Shown here: piece after piece, positions 30,389-41,500 of the stretch
Numbering within the stretch: the stretch's first letter is position 1
Layout of the letters: the number at the start of each line of letters is the position of its first letter
Source: Argyresthia goedartella
Taxonomy: Eukaryota > Arthropoda > Insecta > Lepidoptera > Argyresthiidae
Reading direction: 5' to 3'
Assembly: GCA_949825045.1 (NCBI GenBank)
Contig: OX463822.1
Coordinates: 31,746,703-31,810,702 of the forward strand
Length of the DNA stretch: 64,000 nt
Position numbers and translations under genes: made by a program
The notes under the pieces: model-generated
What the model was told of the DNA's origin: nothing
The model's input: only the letters and a program-made list of their open reading frames with translations
Databases searched by the model: none

Positions 30389-31527
30389 ATGTCCCCAAAC
30401 GCGAACAGCAAAACAACGAAAATGATTTCTTTCGCGCTACTGTTCATAGCATTCTGTGTTTGTGTTGAAACTGCGAATAACACTATCTGTGATTTGTGCC
30501 CATGTCCTTATAAAGCTAAAAGTGATAAGGAATTTCTCATCGTTAAAGTGGACTGTTCATATATCGGTGTGAGTTTAAATACGACTCTAGAACTCCCTTC
30601 GCCGATTCATCATTTGGATTTGTCATCAAACAACATCATAGATGTTGACCAATCGAAATTGCTGCGTTCGAAAACAATTGAAGTATTATCCTTGAACAAA
30701 AATGATATTCGCAGAGTTGATGTCAATGCATTAGCATTACCTGAGTTGAAGAAATTAGACCTTAGTGGTAATAAACTAGCCTTCTTAGATCCAGATGTGT
30801 TCAGTCAAACGAAAAAGCTGGAGTATTTGGACTTAGCGTCGAATAGATTTACAATGTTCGCCCCTATGATTTTTCATCATTTGAACGTGCTGTCAGAAAT
30901 AGTTTTAGACGGCAATCGTCTGGGGGATACGTTTAGAGAAATCAACATATTCCAGAGAGATGGTATGGCATTGAACAGTGCCATTAGATCGATAAGCCTA
31001 AGACGCATTAGTTTTAACCGCGTGCCAGAAAATTTCTTTGTTTATGCGTACGACTTGCGAAGTCTATACTTATCGGGTAATAACCTGACCGACATACCTG
31101 AGCTGCCTTTTACGCTGGAAGTCCTAGATCTATCTGATAACCCAATAAGCAAACTCGATCCTGAGGATTTTTCCGAACTGCCAGCCTTGAAAGAGTTGTA
31201 TTTAAACGATTTAACGATCAAAGAAGTGAAGGAGTATCTGTTCACTTCTCAAAAAGGACTTGTAAAGCTGTTTATGGAAAATAACAAGAACCTGACTAAA
31301 TTCAGTCCACTGGCTTTTGGTGAGGAGTACTTAGACGATCCCGACTACTTCACATTAGAGGAGTTATCTCTCCGAGGGTCCCGATTGTCCAGATTGTCTG
31401 AAGAATTGGCTGTTCCGTTTGGCCAACTTAGGCGGTTGGATCTTCAAGGGAACCCCTGGATGTGTGACTGCTACTTGGTGTGGCTAGTGAAGTTGCAGAT
31501 TGCGCCTTCTGATTATGAGTATTTGAG
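30389..31527 (+). CDS. LRR gene exon 1
   Basis: Signal peptide, N-cap and LRRs up to SDYEYL; donor TTTGAG|GTAAGA. Phase 2 out. Confidence 0.9.
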
Positions 31528-33215
31528 GTAAGATTTCTTAGGTAAGAAGAGAGGGCGCCACCTGTGACAAACCAGTATTAAGTATTACTGGTTCTCGTCC
31601 TACCTTAAACCTACACGCATATTCGTTGCATTTGTCTCCCATAATTGGGCTGTCCAAGGGTCCCTTTCAGTGTGGTGCGGGTTTCATAACGCATGCGGGA
31701 TTTACAATGGGATTGACCCCGGAAACGGGTGCTGTCAGTATAGCGCCCCGCGTCCCGCATGACAAATACGCACGACTAGAGATGTAATGTAACAGTCAAA
31801 ACTATAAGTGACCGAGAAAATTGTTAAAAAGCTCAATGTGCTCGGTCAGGAACGGTAAGTTAATAATAATTTAAGGAAAACAAAGCAATACATTGCACTG
31901 CGAATCACTTCTGAGTATGTATTTTTAAGGTAAACAAGGAAATGTTGTCAGTGACAGGTTTCGAGATTCCTATACAGTCCGATTTCAAATGAACAAGAAC
32001 GAGTTTAATCCGTGTGCTTCTTGATGATGCAAGTGTGGAAATAGTCCCAAACGTTTCGTTTTTGAAGAAACAATTTCGATGATGGCACTCTTGAAAATGT
32101 TGCGTTGGAGTGTTGCCAGCAAAAAACAAAACGTTTTTCTACTTATATTAGTAACCGTTGGGTTACGATAAACATAATTGAACTTAGCTAAATAAATATT
32201 ACACAGAAAAGGTAATTAAGTATAATTATATTTTTTATGTAGGGTCAACCATTTTCTTATAATAAGTACTTTTATATCTTATAATACAAGCTTATTATAA
32301 TAGGTAGCTCCGGCTCCATCATTAGGTCAGCTCCAAGTAATAAAAATATTATCTATGACAAAGGACATGTCAAGACGAATTAAACATGTCCAAACTCGAG
32401 GGTTGTGTCGTTTAATTACAGAATTCCCAAAGCTACCTTCCGGCTCCATCATCAGATCAGCCCCATCAAAATATTGTATTGTCATCCAATTTTCATATGC
32501 ATGCAAAATTTTAGCACAATCAGAAATTGGGAAGTAGATCAAATTTGAACCGGGCATACAACATACATTGCATGTTAAATATAAGCTTAAAAAAAATACC
32601 CATTATCACTTCCCATACAATTGCAATTATATTTCTCCAAGGTCAAAGACAACTTCCTCACTTGCATCACTAAGGAGCACAATGGTGTACATTTGAGAGG
32701 GGACTAGGTGTCCAAACTAGCCATAAAAATCACTTTATTTATATTAGTAGCGTGTGGAATTGCCAACTGTCACCTTTAATGTGAAAATATTACATGTTTA
32801 TATTGACCAACTTGACAATACTTAACCATTACGCTCGAGCATATTTAGGTAGGTAGGTTGGACGGTCAATTTACATCTCTGCGCACGAAACTGAAAGCAC
32901 ACTTTTACTTCTCTTCTACTTTATTCTCACAAATAGTTATTTGTTCTCTTCAGATGCGTGAATCCCCCTTACCTCCGCAACACAAAAATCTTCGAAATAA
33001 ACGAGGAACGATTCAGATGCATAGAGGTTGAAAAGCACATCATAGGAGGAGCTGTAGGTATAACAGTCTTCTGTGTGCTGCTATCGTTTATAGCGATATG
33101 GCTGTTCGTCTGTCTGCCAAGGTCCCAAAGAAGAGGGGCGATAGTGAACAAGTATTATGCGCCGTTGAATGCGTATAGTTTACTGCCTATGGCGCCAGGT
33201 AATGTGAGCACGTGA
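30389..33215 (+). CDS. Leucine-rich-repeat single-pass membrane protein
   Basis: Two exons, 30389-31527 and 32954-33215, spliced AG|GTAAGA to TCTCTTCAG|A; the phases agree and give 466 residues. A signal peptide is clear from the second Met (MISFALLFIAFCVCVETA), so 30422 may be the real start. Next comes an LRR N-cap cluster (CDLCPCP ... VDCSYIG) and about ten LRRs (HHLDLSSNNI, EVLSLNKNDIRRV, KKLDLSGNKLAFLD, EYLDLASNRF, RSLYLSGNNLTDIP, EVLDLSDNPISKL). The LRR C-cap (WMCDCYLVWLVKLQ ... RCVNPPYLR) spans the splice junction. A transmembrane helix (GGAVGITVFCVLLSFIAIWL) and a short tail ending PGNVST follow. Expected at the cell surface as an adhesion or receptor-like protein. I cannot assign an orthologue. 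Confidence 0.9.
31528..32953 (+). other. LRR gene intron
   Basis: AT-rich, 1.4 kb. A short block TCCGGCTCCATCAT occurs at about 32309 and 32440 with similar surroundings, a small imperfect duplication. No gene recognised. Confidence 0.5.
32954..33215 (+). CDS. LRR gene exon 2
   Basis: Acceptor TTCTCTTCAG ends at 32953. It encodes the end of the LRR C-cap (CVNPPYLRNTKIFEI), the transmembrane helix and an arginine-flanked cytoplasmic tail (RSQRRGAIVNKYYAPLN), then TGA at 33213-33215. Confidence 0.85.
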
Positions 33216-33353
33216 TTATAGAATATTTTTTGATATTGTACAATACTATTGTTGTTGGGAGTTCAAATAGCGCAAGTAAAGTAGAAGGTCAGTGGTAAAA
33301 TTTGACGTAAACGCGTGAAGGCCTTAAAGTAACAACATTTTTATGAACATAAT

Positions 33354-33410
33354 GGTCGTGTGCGTGCGTGCGTGTTTGTGTGCGTGCGTGCGTGTTTGTG
33401 TGTGTGTGGA
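33354..33410. repeat. (TGCG)n/(TG)n microsatellite
   Basis: GTGCGTGCGTGCGTGTTTGT repeated twice in the LRR gene 3' UTR region. Confidence 0.85.
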
Positions 33411-33503
33411 GTTATACTATTAGATATTGAATTTTGACACTTTTAGTAACTTATATATGTAGATAGGTATTTTAGTACAATTATTACGGTGTACTCGTTT
33501 ATG

Positions 33504-33509
33504 AATAAA
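33504..33509 (+). terminator. Candidate polyadenylation signal of the LRR gene
   Basis: AATAAA about 290 bp after the LRR stop codon, in the right orientation. No transcript evidence. Confidence 0.45.
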
Positions 33510-33655
33510 TTAAGATTGTTACATACTTACAATCATAATCATTTCACCGCCATGTTATGTAAGCAGAATAACAAAAAGACAATAGTGGTTTCATTTTATA
33601 TTTAAAAGTACAAAAGTGTACAAATTGTTTTACATACAAAGATATTGTGCATTGA

Positions 33656-33889
33656 TCAATCACTAACTCGAAACTTTGTGCTGGGAGATTCATTCCTTAC
33701 ATACGATATGAATTGGCCAGTGTACTGTGGAAATGCAACTTGGGCAAAGCCTGGGGGTTTGAGCTGTCTTATATCAGTCTTAAAATTAATAAGAGGTTCA
33801 AATACTTGAAAAGCGTATGAAATATGAGGAGTACATGCACTGGTTTCACATACACTGGTCAATTCAATGTTGATATGAGATTCTGCCAA
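33656..33889 (-). CDS. Unidentified open frame, possible exon or gene remnant
   Basis: A 77-codon minus-strand frame (a little longer upstream to a TGA) with protein-like composition: ESHINIELTSVC, ISYAFQVFEPLINFKTD, LKPPGFAQVAFPQYTGQF, ISYVRNESPSTK. I do not recognise the family. Upstream ATTGGCAG|AA could be a splice acceptor. It lies between two convergent genes, in what would otherwise be the Vang 3' UTR or intergenic space. It may be a terminal exon, a transposon relic or chance; I cannot tell. Confidence 0.3.
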   Translation of the reverse strand: MAESHINIELTSVCETSACTPHISYAFQVFEPLINFKTDIRQLKPPGFAQVAFPQYTGQFISYVRNESPSTKFRVSD

Positions 33890-35522
33890 TAAGGCGAGTG
33901 TTTTGTTATAATTTAACGTCCGTCAAAATATCCGTTACGAATAATAAATAAGGAGATTTTTGCTCCGTCAAGAACTGAAAACATACCAGATGATTCTCTT
34001 AACAGGACAATTCGCAGATATTTCGATGGACAGATTCATTAATTATTTTAATACACTTAACTATACAGCAGAATAGCAAAGCAGTGTGAGACCCCTTATT
34101 ACACTAGAATTTAGATATTTTCACACCTCTATTGCCATACAATATTGGTAGTCATGGCGTCAAGTCGTCATATGCGGCGGAATGTGTGAATCGCACATGA
34201 TCCGTCATTTTACTATGTATAATAGGGCCCTTAGAACAATTTATATGAAAATTGATAATTACCTAAAGTCAAACAAACAATTCCATACAAATAAATTCAC
34301 AGGCACATCCGCACAAGTCATCACACGTTTATCTTAGAACAGGCACAAGCTTTACAAAGGCAAAACGTTATTGAGCATTGTTTAATTATTATTTTAATTT
34401 TATGTAAATGTATATATTTTTTAATAATTTTGCAAATAATTTGAGAATGGCACCCGTCTTTTCATACATACAATCTCCGCCTATCAAACCTACTTCTGAG
34501 GTGTTGATTCAAAATGTATATATAAGTTTAAAAAAATGTACAGCTGTCTTATCGAAATCAACTTAAAGCCAACTTCACTAAGTACAATACTCCCGTAGTA
34601 TGTCTTGTTCTAAGTATAATCTCAAGTACGAAATGCAGTATTCATTTTTGATAATAAATAACCTATTCTAATCTAAGCCTATGATATGATTTATATAGTA
34701 AATGTATATCTCTAAACTCTAAACTATGTATAATTACAATATCTTTACATTGTGTGGGAATACAAGTGAGTATAATATTCATGTATTCTCATTAAGTAGC
34801 TGCTTGGTTTATGGCATTATAAAATACTTACAAAAATTATACTACTCTTAAAATCCTAAGCAATTTGTGCTAAATCTCAGACTATATTCATATTTATTGA
34901 TAGAAAAAAAAATGTGTATAAAATTACATAACCAATAAAAGATTAAGACAGTAAAACGGTATAATGTCAGTCGAAAAATGAGTAAATGCTTTGTCAAGTC
35001 TTTTAAAATATTATTTTATAAGATGTCTACTAAAAGATCCGACACCAAACTTAAAACTATATTTCTTTGAGAATATCATTGCACTGGTCACTCTCTCTAT
35101 TCAAAGTAAGCCTGTGCGCCATTAGAACACCACTAACTACTAACGAGAGTTAAGTTCAGCATCTGGAGCTGTTGATATTTCATATTATTATTTTATCAAA
35201 AGGCCAATACAAAAATTTGATACTAAATTACAAGAGAGAGTTGAGCTGCCAAATACTTACTACTAAGCACACCCAGGTACTGGCAAGAAACTAAATAGGT
35301 TGGTAACTGGTAAACAAGGAAACGAGTCACAAACCCTCAATCAGTAGCGCCACTCCATTTGATTGCAGTTGACTTAAAGTAAACTAGTTAGTAACTTCCG
35401 TCACTGATCAGTTTCTATGCAGTAGCTTCGTGTGCCTAACTAAGGCGGTGGTGCTAAAACCATTCGAGCGTTCGTCAGACCAGCCGGTGACCGTCGCGTG
35501 CGCTCAATGCACACTCCTCCTG
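33890..35522 (-). other. Vang 3' UTR or intergenic region
   Basis: Repeat-poor, AT-rich DNA just downstream of the Vang stop codon. It probably contains the Vang 3' UTR. No other coding frame recognised. Confidence 0.45.
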
Positions 35523-35559
35523 TCAGACTGACGTCTCGGAGTTTAGTCGAAGAACGAAC
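35523..35559 (-). CDS. Vang: Vang terminal exon
   Basis: Acceptor TCTGTTTCCAG precedes 35559. One base completes Arg, then [11 protein letters not shown] and TGA. The ETSV end is the PDZ ligand that binds Dlg/Scribble-type proteins. Confidence 0.93.
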
Positions 35560-38500
35560 CTGGAAACAGATAAGGTAAATTTTTGTTGTCTTGAATAAGA
35601 CAGGGAATAGTTATTTGTGTCACAAGGGAGCAAAATTATGTATTTACGGCGAGGGCGGTACATTGAATCCAGAGTGAAGGGAAGGATTTCTAAGTTAGAA
35701 TCCTGAGCGTAACGCAGGATTCAAGCGTTAACGCCCATGACGAAAATTATTTTGCTCCTGAGTGACACATACAACTTTTCCCACCGACTATGAGGAAAAT
35801 TTAAATTAAATGCTCTAAAATAAATAAATAACTATACTTTGAATTATACTTTCACCACTTTTACAGCAATAGAACAACGTAAACAAAACTTTTATTTTTT
35901 TATAATGGTGGATTGTGAAGGATTAGGGAAAGGTCACCTCACCACAGATAAAATATTCCTGTGTATTTTTAATAATGTGTAAAAATAATAGAATCAAAAT
36001 ATTACAATGGTTTCGGATATCAATATTCATTATATCACAATAACAATCATCATGTGACTTTTTTAATATTACAAAAATTCATAAATTTTCATATAACGTT
36101 GTTAAAGTTAAAACTTGAAACATGTTCGTTTTTAATCGACTACGATGAAATTACAATCGATTATTTTATTAAGATCTATGTTCAATTAGCACGTTGCGTA
36201 AATGCTACATGCCAATGAATAAATTAAAAAAGTAGCTTGAACAGAAAAGTAGCATTTTGCTCCCTCTCGTCGTGGAGCAAAACTTACTTTTCCGAATGAA
36301 AGGTGTGAAATAGTAGATTGTTAACCAATGATGGAAAGTGAGCCATTTCACCTTCGTTCGAGCGCGAATAGTTCCAAGATGAAATGGGCCACTTTTACCC
36401 GAGTTAAACTCTACTTTTCATTTCGACTGTGAGGAAAACGCATTTTCCGAAAGGGACTTGACATTTTTAGCAGATCTCCAGTTTTTGAAATATGTATGCA
36501 TGAAATGAAGTATGCCTTAAGATATCTCTTCTTAGAGCACTGCGGTAATAGATTGTTAAAAACAGCTTTTGCCTGTTCTTTTATCTCATCGGGAGTTAAA
36601 TCATTGTCCATGTCACTGGAATCACTGCCTGAAACCATTTTTAACAAAAAAAAGACACGTTTTATTTATATTTAATCTTGTGTACCCGCTTTTTCCATTG
36701 CAAACTTAGATTGTTTTTTATTACTAGATTCTAAAAAAAGGTAAAATACCCATACTAATTTTTTTTGCAAAAATTCTAGTTGGCCGTTTAAAAAACTTAT
36801 TCTATTAATTTCAATTTTGTTTTTTAATAACTTGACGTAACTCAATTATCATCGACTCCGTGGCCAATCGTAAAAAATAAAATCTTTCCACCCTAGGGAT
36901 GGAATAGTTATTTGTGTCTCAAGGGAGCAGAATGACGTATTTACGGCGAGGGCGGTACATTGAATCCAGAGTGAAGCGAAGGCTTTTCTACGATAGAATC
37001 CTGAGCGTAACGAAGGATTCAAGCGAAAGCCCATGACGAAAATAATTTTGCTCCTGAGTGACACATGCAACTTTTCACACTGACTATGAGGAAAATTTAA
37101 ATAAAATGCTCTAAAAATGATGATATAACTATACTTTAAATGATACTTTCACCACTTTTACAGTAATCGAACAACGAAAACTTTTTTTTTATAATGGAGA
37201 ATTGTGAAGTATTAGGGAAAGTTCACCACAGATAAAATAATCCTGTTCTACTTTTACCAATGTGTAAAAATAATCGAATCGAATATTACAATGGTATCGG
37301 ATATCAATATTCATTATATCACAATAACAGTAATTGATAGTTTTGAATTCAGTAAAACATTTATTGTAATTTTTTTTTATATTACGAAAAATTCATAAAT
37401 TTTCATATAACGTTTTTAAAGTTAAAAATTTAACATGTTCGTTTTAAATCGATTACGATGAAATTAAAATTGATTATTGTATCAAGATCTCTGTTCAATG
37501 GGCACATTGCGTAAATGGTAAATGCCAACGACTAAATAAAAAAGTAGCTTAAACAGAAAAGTAGCATTTTGCTCCCTCTCGTCGTGGAGCAAAACTTACT
37601 TTTCCGAATTAAAGGTGTGAGCAATTTTCCAACAGGCTATCTACTGATGAAAATTTAACTTTCCGAACAGGAGAGATGAAATAGTACATTTCGTACGAGT
37701 TCGCAAAGGCCGCAAATATTTACGCACCCAGAAGTTTTTCGAACGAGTTACAAATATAATTTTTCCGCATGAGAACCCAAAATAAAGCGGCGAAGGTGCT
37801 ATTTTGAGGTTAGAAGGCGGAAAAGGTATTGAGAGGCTTACCCAGTTTCTGAAAGAGTGGTCAGATGGAACAGGAGATTAATCGAAGATGATTTAAAAAT
37901 AGCGGCACGTGATGAGATGAAATGCGTTCAATGGAGTTTAACAAGTTGTCACAGCTAATTTCCGTTTCGGAAACCGGGCGTCAGTGAAACATGTATTCGA
38001 CATATGTTTGTGTTGGACAAACAATTTGGGTTCACGACTTCTTACTTACGACGGGCTAAACATCGATCAAACTAGTTTAATAGATGTCGCTTATTATACA
38101 AATTATTGTATAATAAGCGACATCTATTAAACTAGTTGTTTGGATATTAATCTAAAACAACATAAAAATATACATCGCACAAGCGAAATTACTACAAACT
38201 TTTGCTTATATGTTGCACTTCGTCCACCACCCCACCAACAGATGTCGCTACTCTCCCAATATACAAATCACATATAAACCTACATCTCTTAAGCATTTTC
38301 CTTACCTGTTGCTCTTCGGATCCACAACCTCCTCCGACAGGCTAAACTTCGGCAGATGCTTCACGGAACAACTCAGGAAGATGTCTCCCTGTCTCAGTTG
38401 GAACTCGACTCCGTCAGCCAGCGGCCTGGCCAGCAGTTCGTCGGATATGAGCGACCAGCGCTGGACGGGCCGGCTGTCCGACTCTGCGGAGAGCACGGGG

Positions 38501-41500
38501 CCCTCGACGAAGAAGGGCTCGAGGAAGGCGCGGGGCGACGCGTCTTGCGACAGGCAGCGGGCGAGGTGGGCCAGCACCTGGAGGGAAAGGGAAAACGTGT
38601 TCTTATGGTTTTATTCCCAAAAAGTTGTTTTTATCTTGAGTTGTTCTGTATGTTTTATGTGTCCTGCCACGCTGAGCTATTCGCGCTGCCGCGATGTTGC
38701 CCTCTCTGGCGGGCTCTGGCCACACCTGCTCTGACGTGCGGCATATTGAGTAACATGGCCACACTATATCCCTGCCTCCTTTCCTCGTGGACCACTGTGG
38801 GAGAAGAAGGGCTTAGAAACGATTGTTTTTTAGATCTCTTTTAAAAATTGCTTATGCTTCTTAACTAATAAAAAAAAAAATACTTATGTCATTATCATAA
38901 TTAATAAGCAGGAATAAATCATTACAAAATTATTAACAGCAAGTATAATATAGACCATAAAGGAAGACACGTCTGGACTAGCACGCTTAACGCCTTAGTT
39001 TAAAAGCGTGGCTACAGCCGCTACGAAGTTTACAAGGTTTCAAAGCGTTTAATGTAAATGTATCAACAAGACTGAACAGGCTTCAAATCTCTATAGCTGT
39101 GGCGAATGGCCTGTTACTATAAATAAATATATTGATATATTTCCTCTTGCCAAATTTCATCCATTTGTACAATCTCGTCCCGGCAGCCAGTTTTAGGTAA
39201 TATGATAACCCCTCCGATCCCCTCCACTCCCCCCCCCCACCCCAATACCGCCATATCTAATGTGGGTTTGGGGTTTTTCGACTCTTATTTTCGTTATTTC
39301 AGACTTCGGGATTTTGAACTTCGGGATTTAGAACTTAGGGATTTCAATCATTCGGTCAATTGAACTTTAGGGATTTCGAACTTTCGGTCAAACAGTCATT
39401 CGGCATTTTGATTTTCGGTATTCCGAACATAGGTCTTACGAACTTTGGTCTTTTGTCTTTAGGTATTATGCTTCGCACCCCGATTTACACCTAAGATGAA
39501 CTAAATAATAATAAAAAATGTCGTACCGAATCCGCGGAGTGCCGCGGCTGCTGTCTCGTCGCCCGCAGGTACTTCTGCAGGGCTCGAGCGAGCGACGGGA
39601 ACACTGCCTGTGCCGCCTCCCGGGGGCCTAGCGCTCCGCCTGCGGATAGAGAGAAGCTTTAATAGTGCTAGCGATAGAACAGTAGAACAGCGACAGCAAA
39701 CTAGGTGACACCAGTGGCCTATCACAGAAAACTTTACAGGCCCTGATCGAAATCGTCCCCAGAATCAAAATCGATTCATAATTGACGAAATAATCGCGTA
39801 AGAAGGAACACAAAAAACAGTCGGATGGCGAACCTCCTTTTTGAAGTCCACTAAAAATAAAAATACAAGTCTCGCCAATGACATCTAAAGACAAATTCGA
39901 TGGACAGAATTGAAATATTCCGAAGGGCATCACATTATAGCCCTACCGCAATCTCATGGCATAAAAAAAAAAGGAAAAAATGTGATTTTCATATGGCAAT
40001 GTCAATTGTTGTTGTTTATACCTGTGAACTGAGATCTGTGAACCGCTGCTGAGATTTTATGATTTCTTCTTGTTACTTTGTTGTTTTTGTGACAATGTCG
40101 AAAAAGCCACTTCGATCTCAAGCGAGAAATATTGTTTTCAATGTGTATCGTAAAATAAGCGAAGAAGAAGGCGAAAATCAACCTCAATATTTGATTTTAA
40201 AGCGTGTCGTAGAGTTGACCGGTAAGTTGGACTGAGTTGGTTTGATACTTTAGTTTATTTTATATTTTTCTTACTTAATTGTAGCTTCTTTATAGGTGTT
40301 TCCAGTACTACTATACGACGAATTGTAGGTGAGGGCACATCGAATAATGGTGTATTTTCCACGCCTGGTAAAAAGCGGAGAGGGGGGAAGAAGAAAATCA
40401 GCTTGGACAGCTTCGATTTAGAGTTGATTAGGAATAAAGTAAAAGAATTCTATACAGTTCGGAAGGAAATTCCAACAGTAATGAAACTGTTACAAATTCT
40501 TCGACAAGATATTGATTTCAACGGAGGCAGAGAAAGTTTGAGGTAAGAAAAATATAAAGTAATAATCCCTCTCACTCTCACTCTTAAGAGTAGGCCTGTG
40601 CCCTGCAGTGCGATAGACTGATGATGATAATGATGAATGATAAGCTATCAATTGAGTAACATGATAAATGTTATTATTTTTTACAGACTAATACTTAATA
40701 CTCCTTAAGAGGAGATTGGTTTTGAATATGTTAAATGCCAATCAAAAAGGACCATTTTGATGGAGAGAGATGACATAAATCTACAAAGATACAAGTTTCT
40801 GATGCGTATGAAGGAAAACCGAGAAGCTGAAGAGCATAACAAATTGGATGTGATTTATTTAGATGAGACTTACATTCACGGTTCATGTTCTGTAAAAAAG
40901 TGCTGGCAAAGCAAAGATATGGCAGGTCCATCTAAAAGTATTTCACTTGGAGCGAGGTGGATCATTGTAAACGCTGGTGGCGAAAATGGCTTTGTACCAA
41001 ATTGTTGTCTGGTGTGCAGGTCAACAAGTGTCTCTGCTGATTACCACCACGACATGAATAAGGACAATTTTACAAAATGGGTGACAGAGAAGCTTATTCC
41101 AAATCTGACAAGACCTTCACTAATTGTTATGGATAATGCTAGTTATCATTCCGTACGGGTGAACAAACCACCCACACAAGCCAATCGTATTGCTGATATA
41201 AAGGAATGGCTTCGTGCAAATGACTTACATTATGATGATCTTTGGCGTAAATGTCAATTACTTGAAGTAGTGAAACAAAACATGTCTGCGCCCTTGTATG
41301 AGATAGATGAAGTATTAAAATCGCACGGTCACGAAGTTTTAAGGCTCCCACCTTATCATTGCACCTTAAATCCCATAGAAATGATTTGGGGTATAATGAA
41401 GCAAAAAGTTGCTGATAAAAATGTAAATAGGCCTGCAAGTATAGATGTGCCGAGCCTGCAATATTGCCGTCAATATTGCCATTTTTGTATGGGGCATAGG

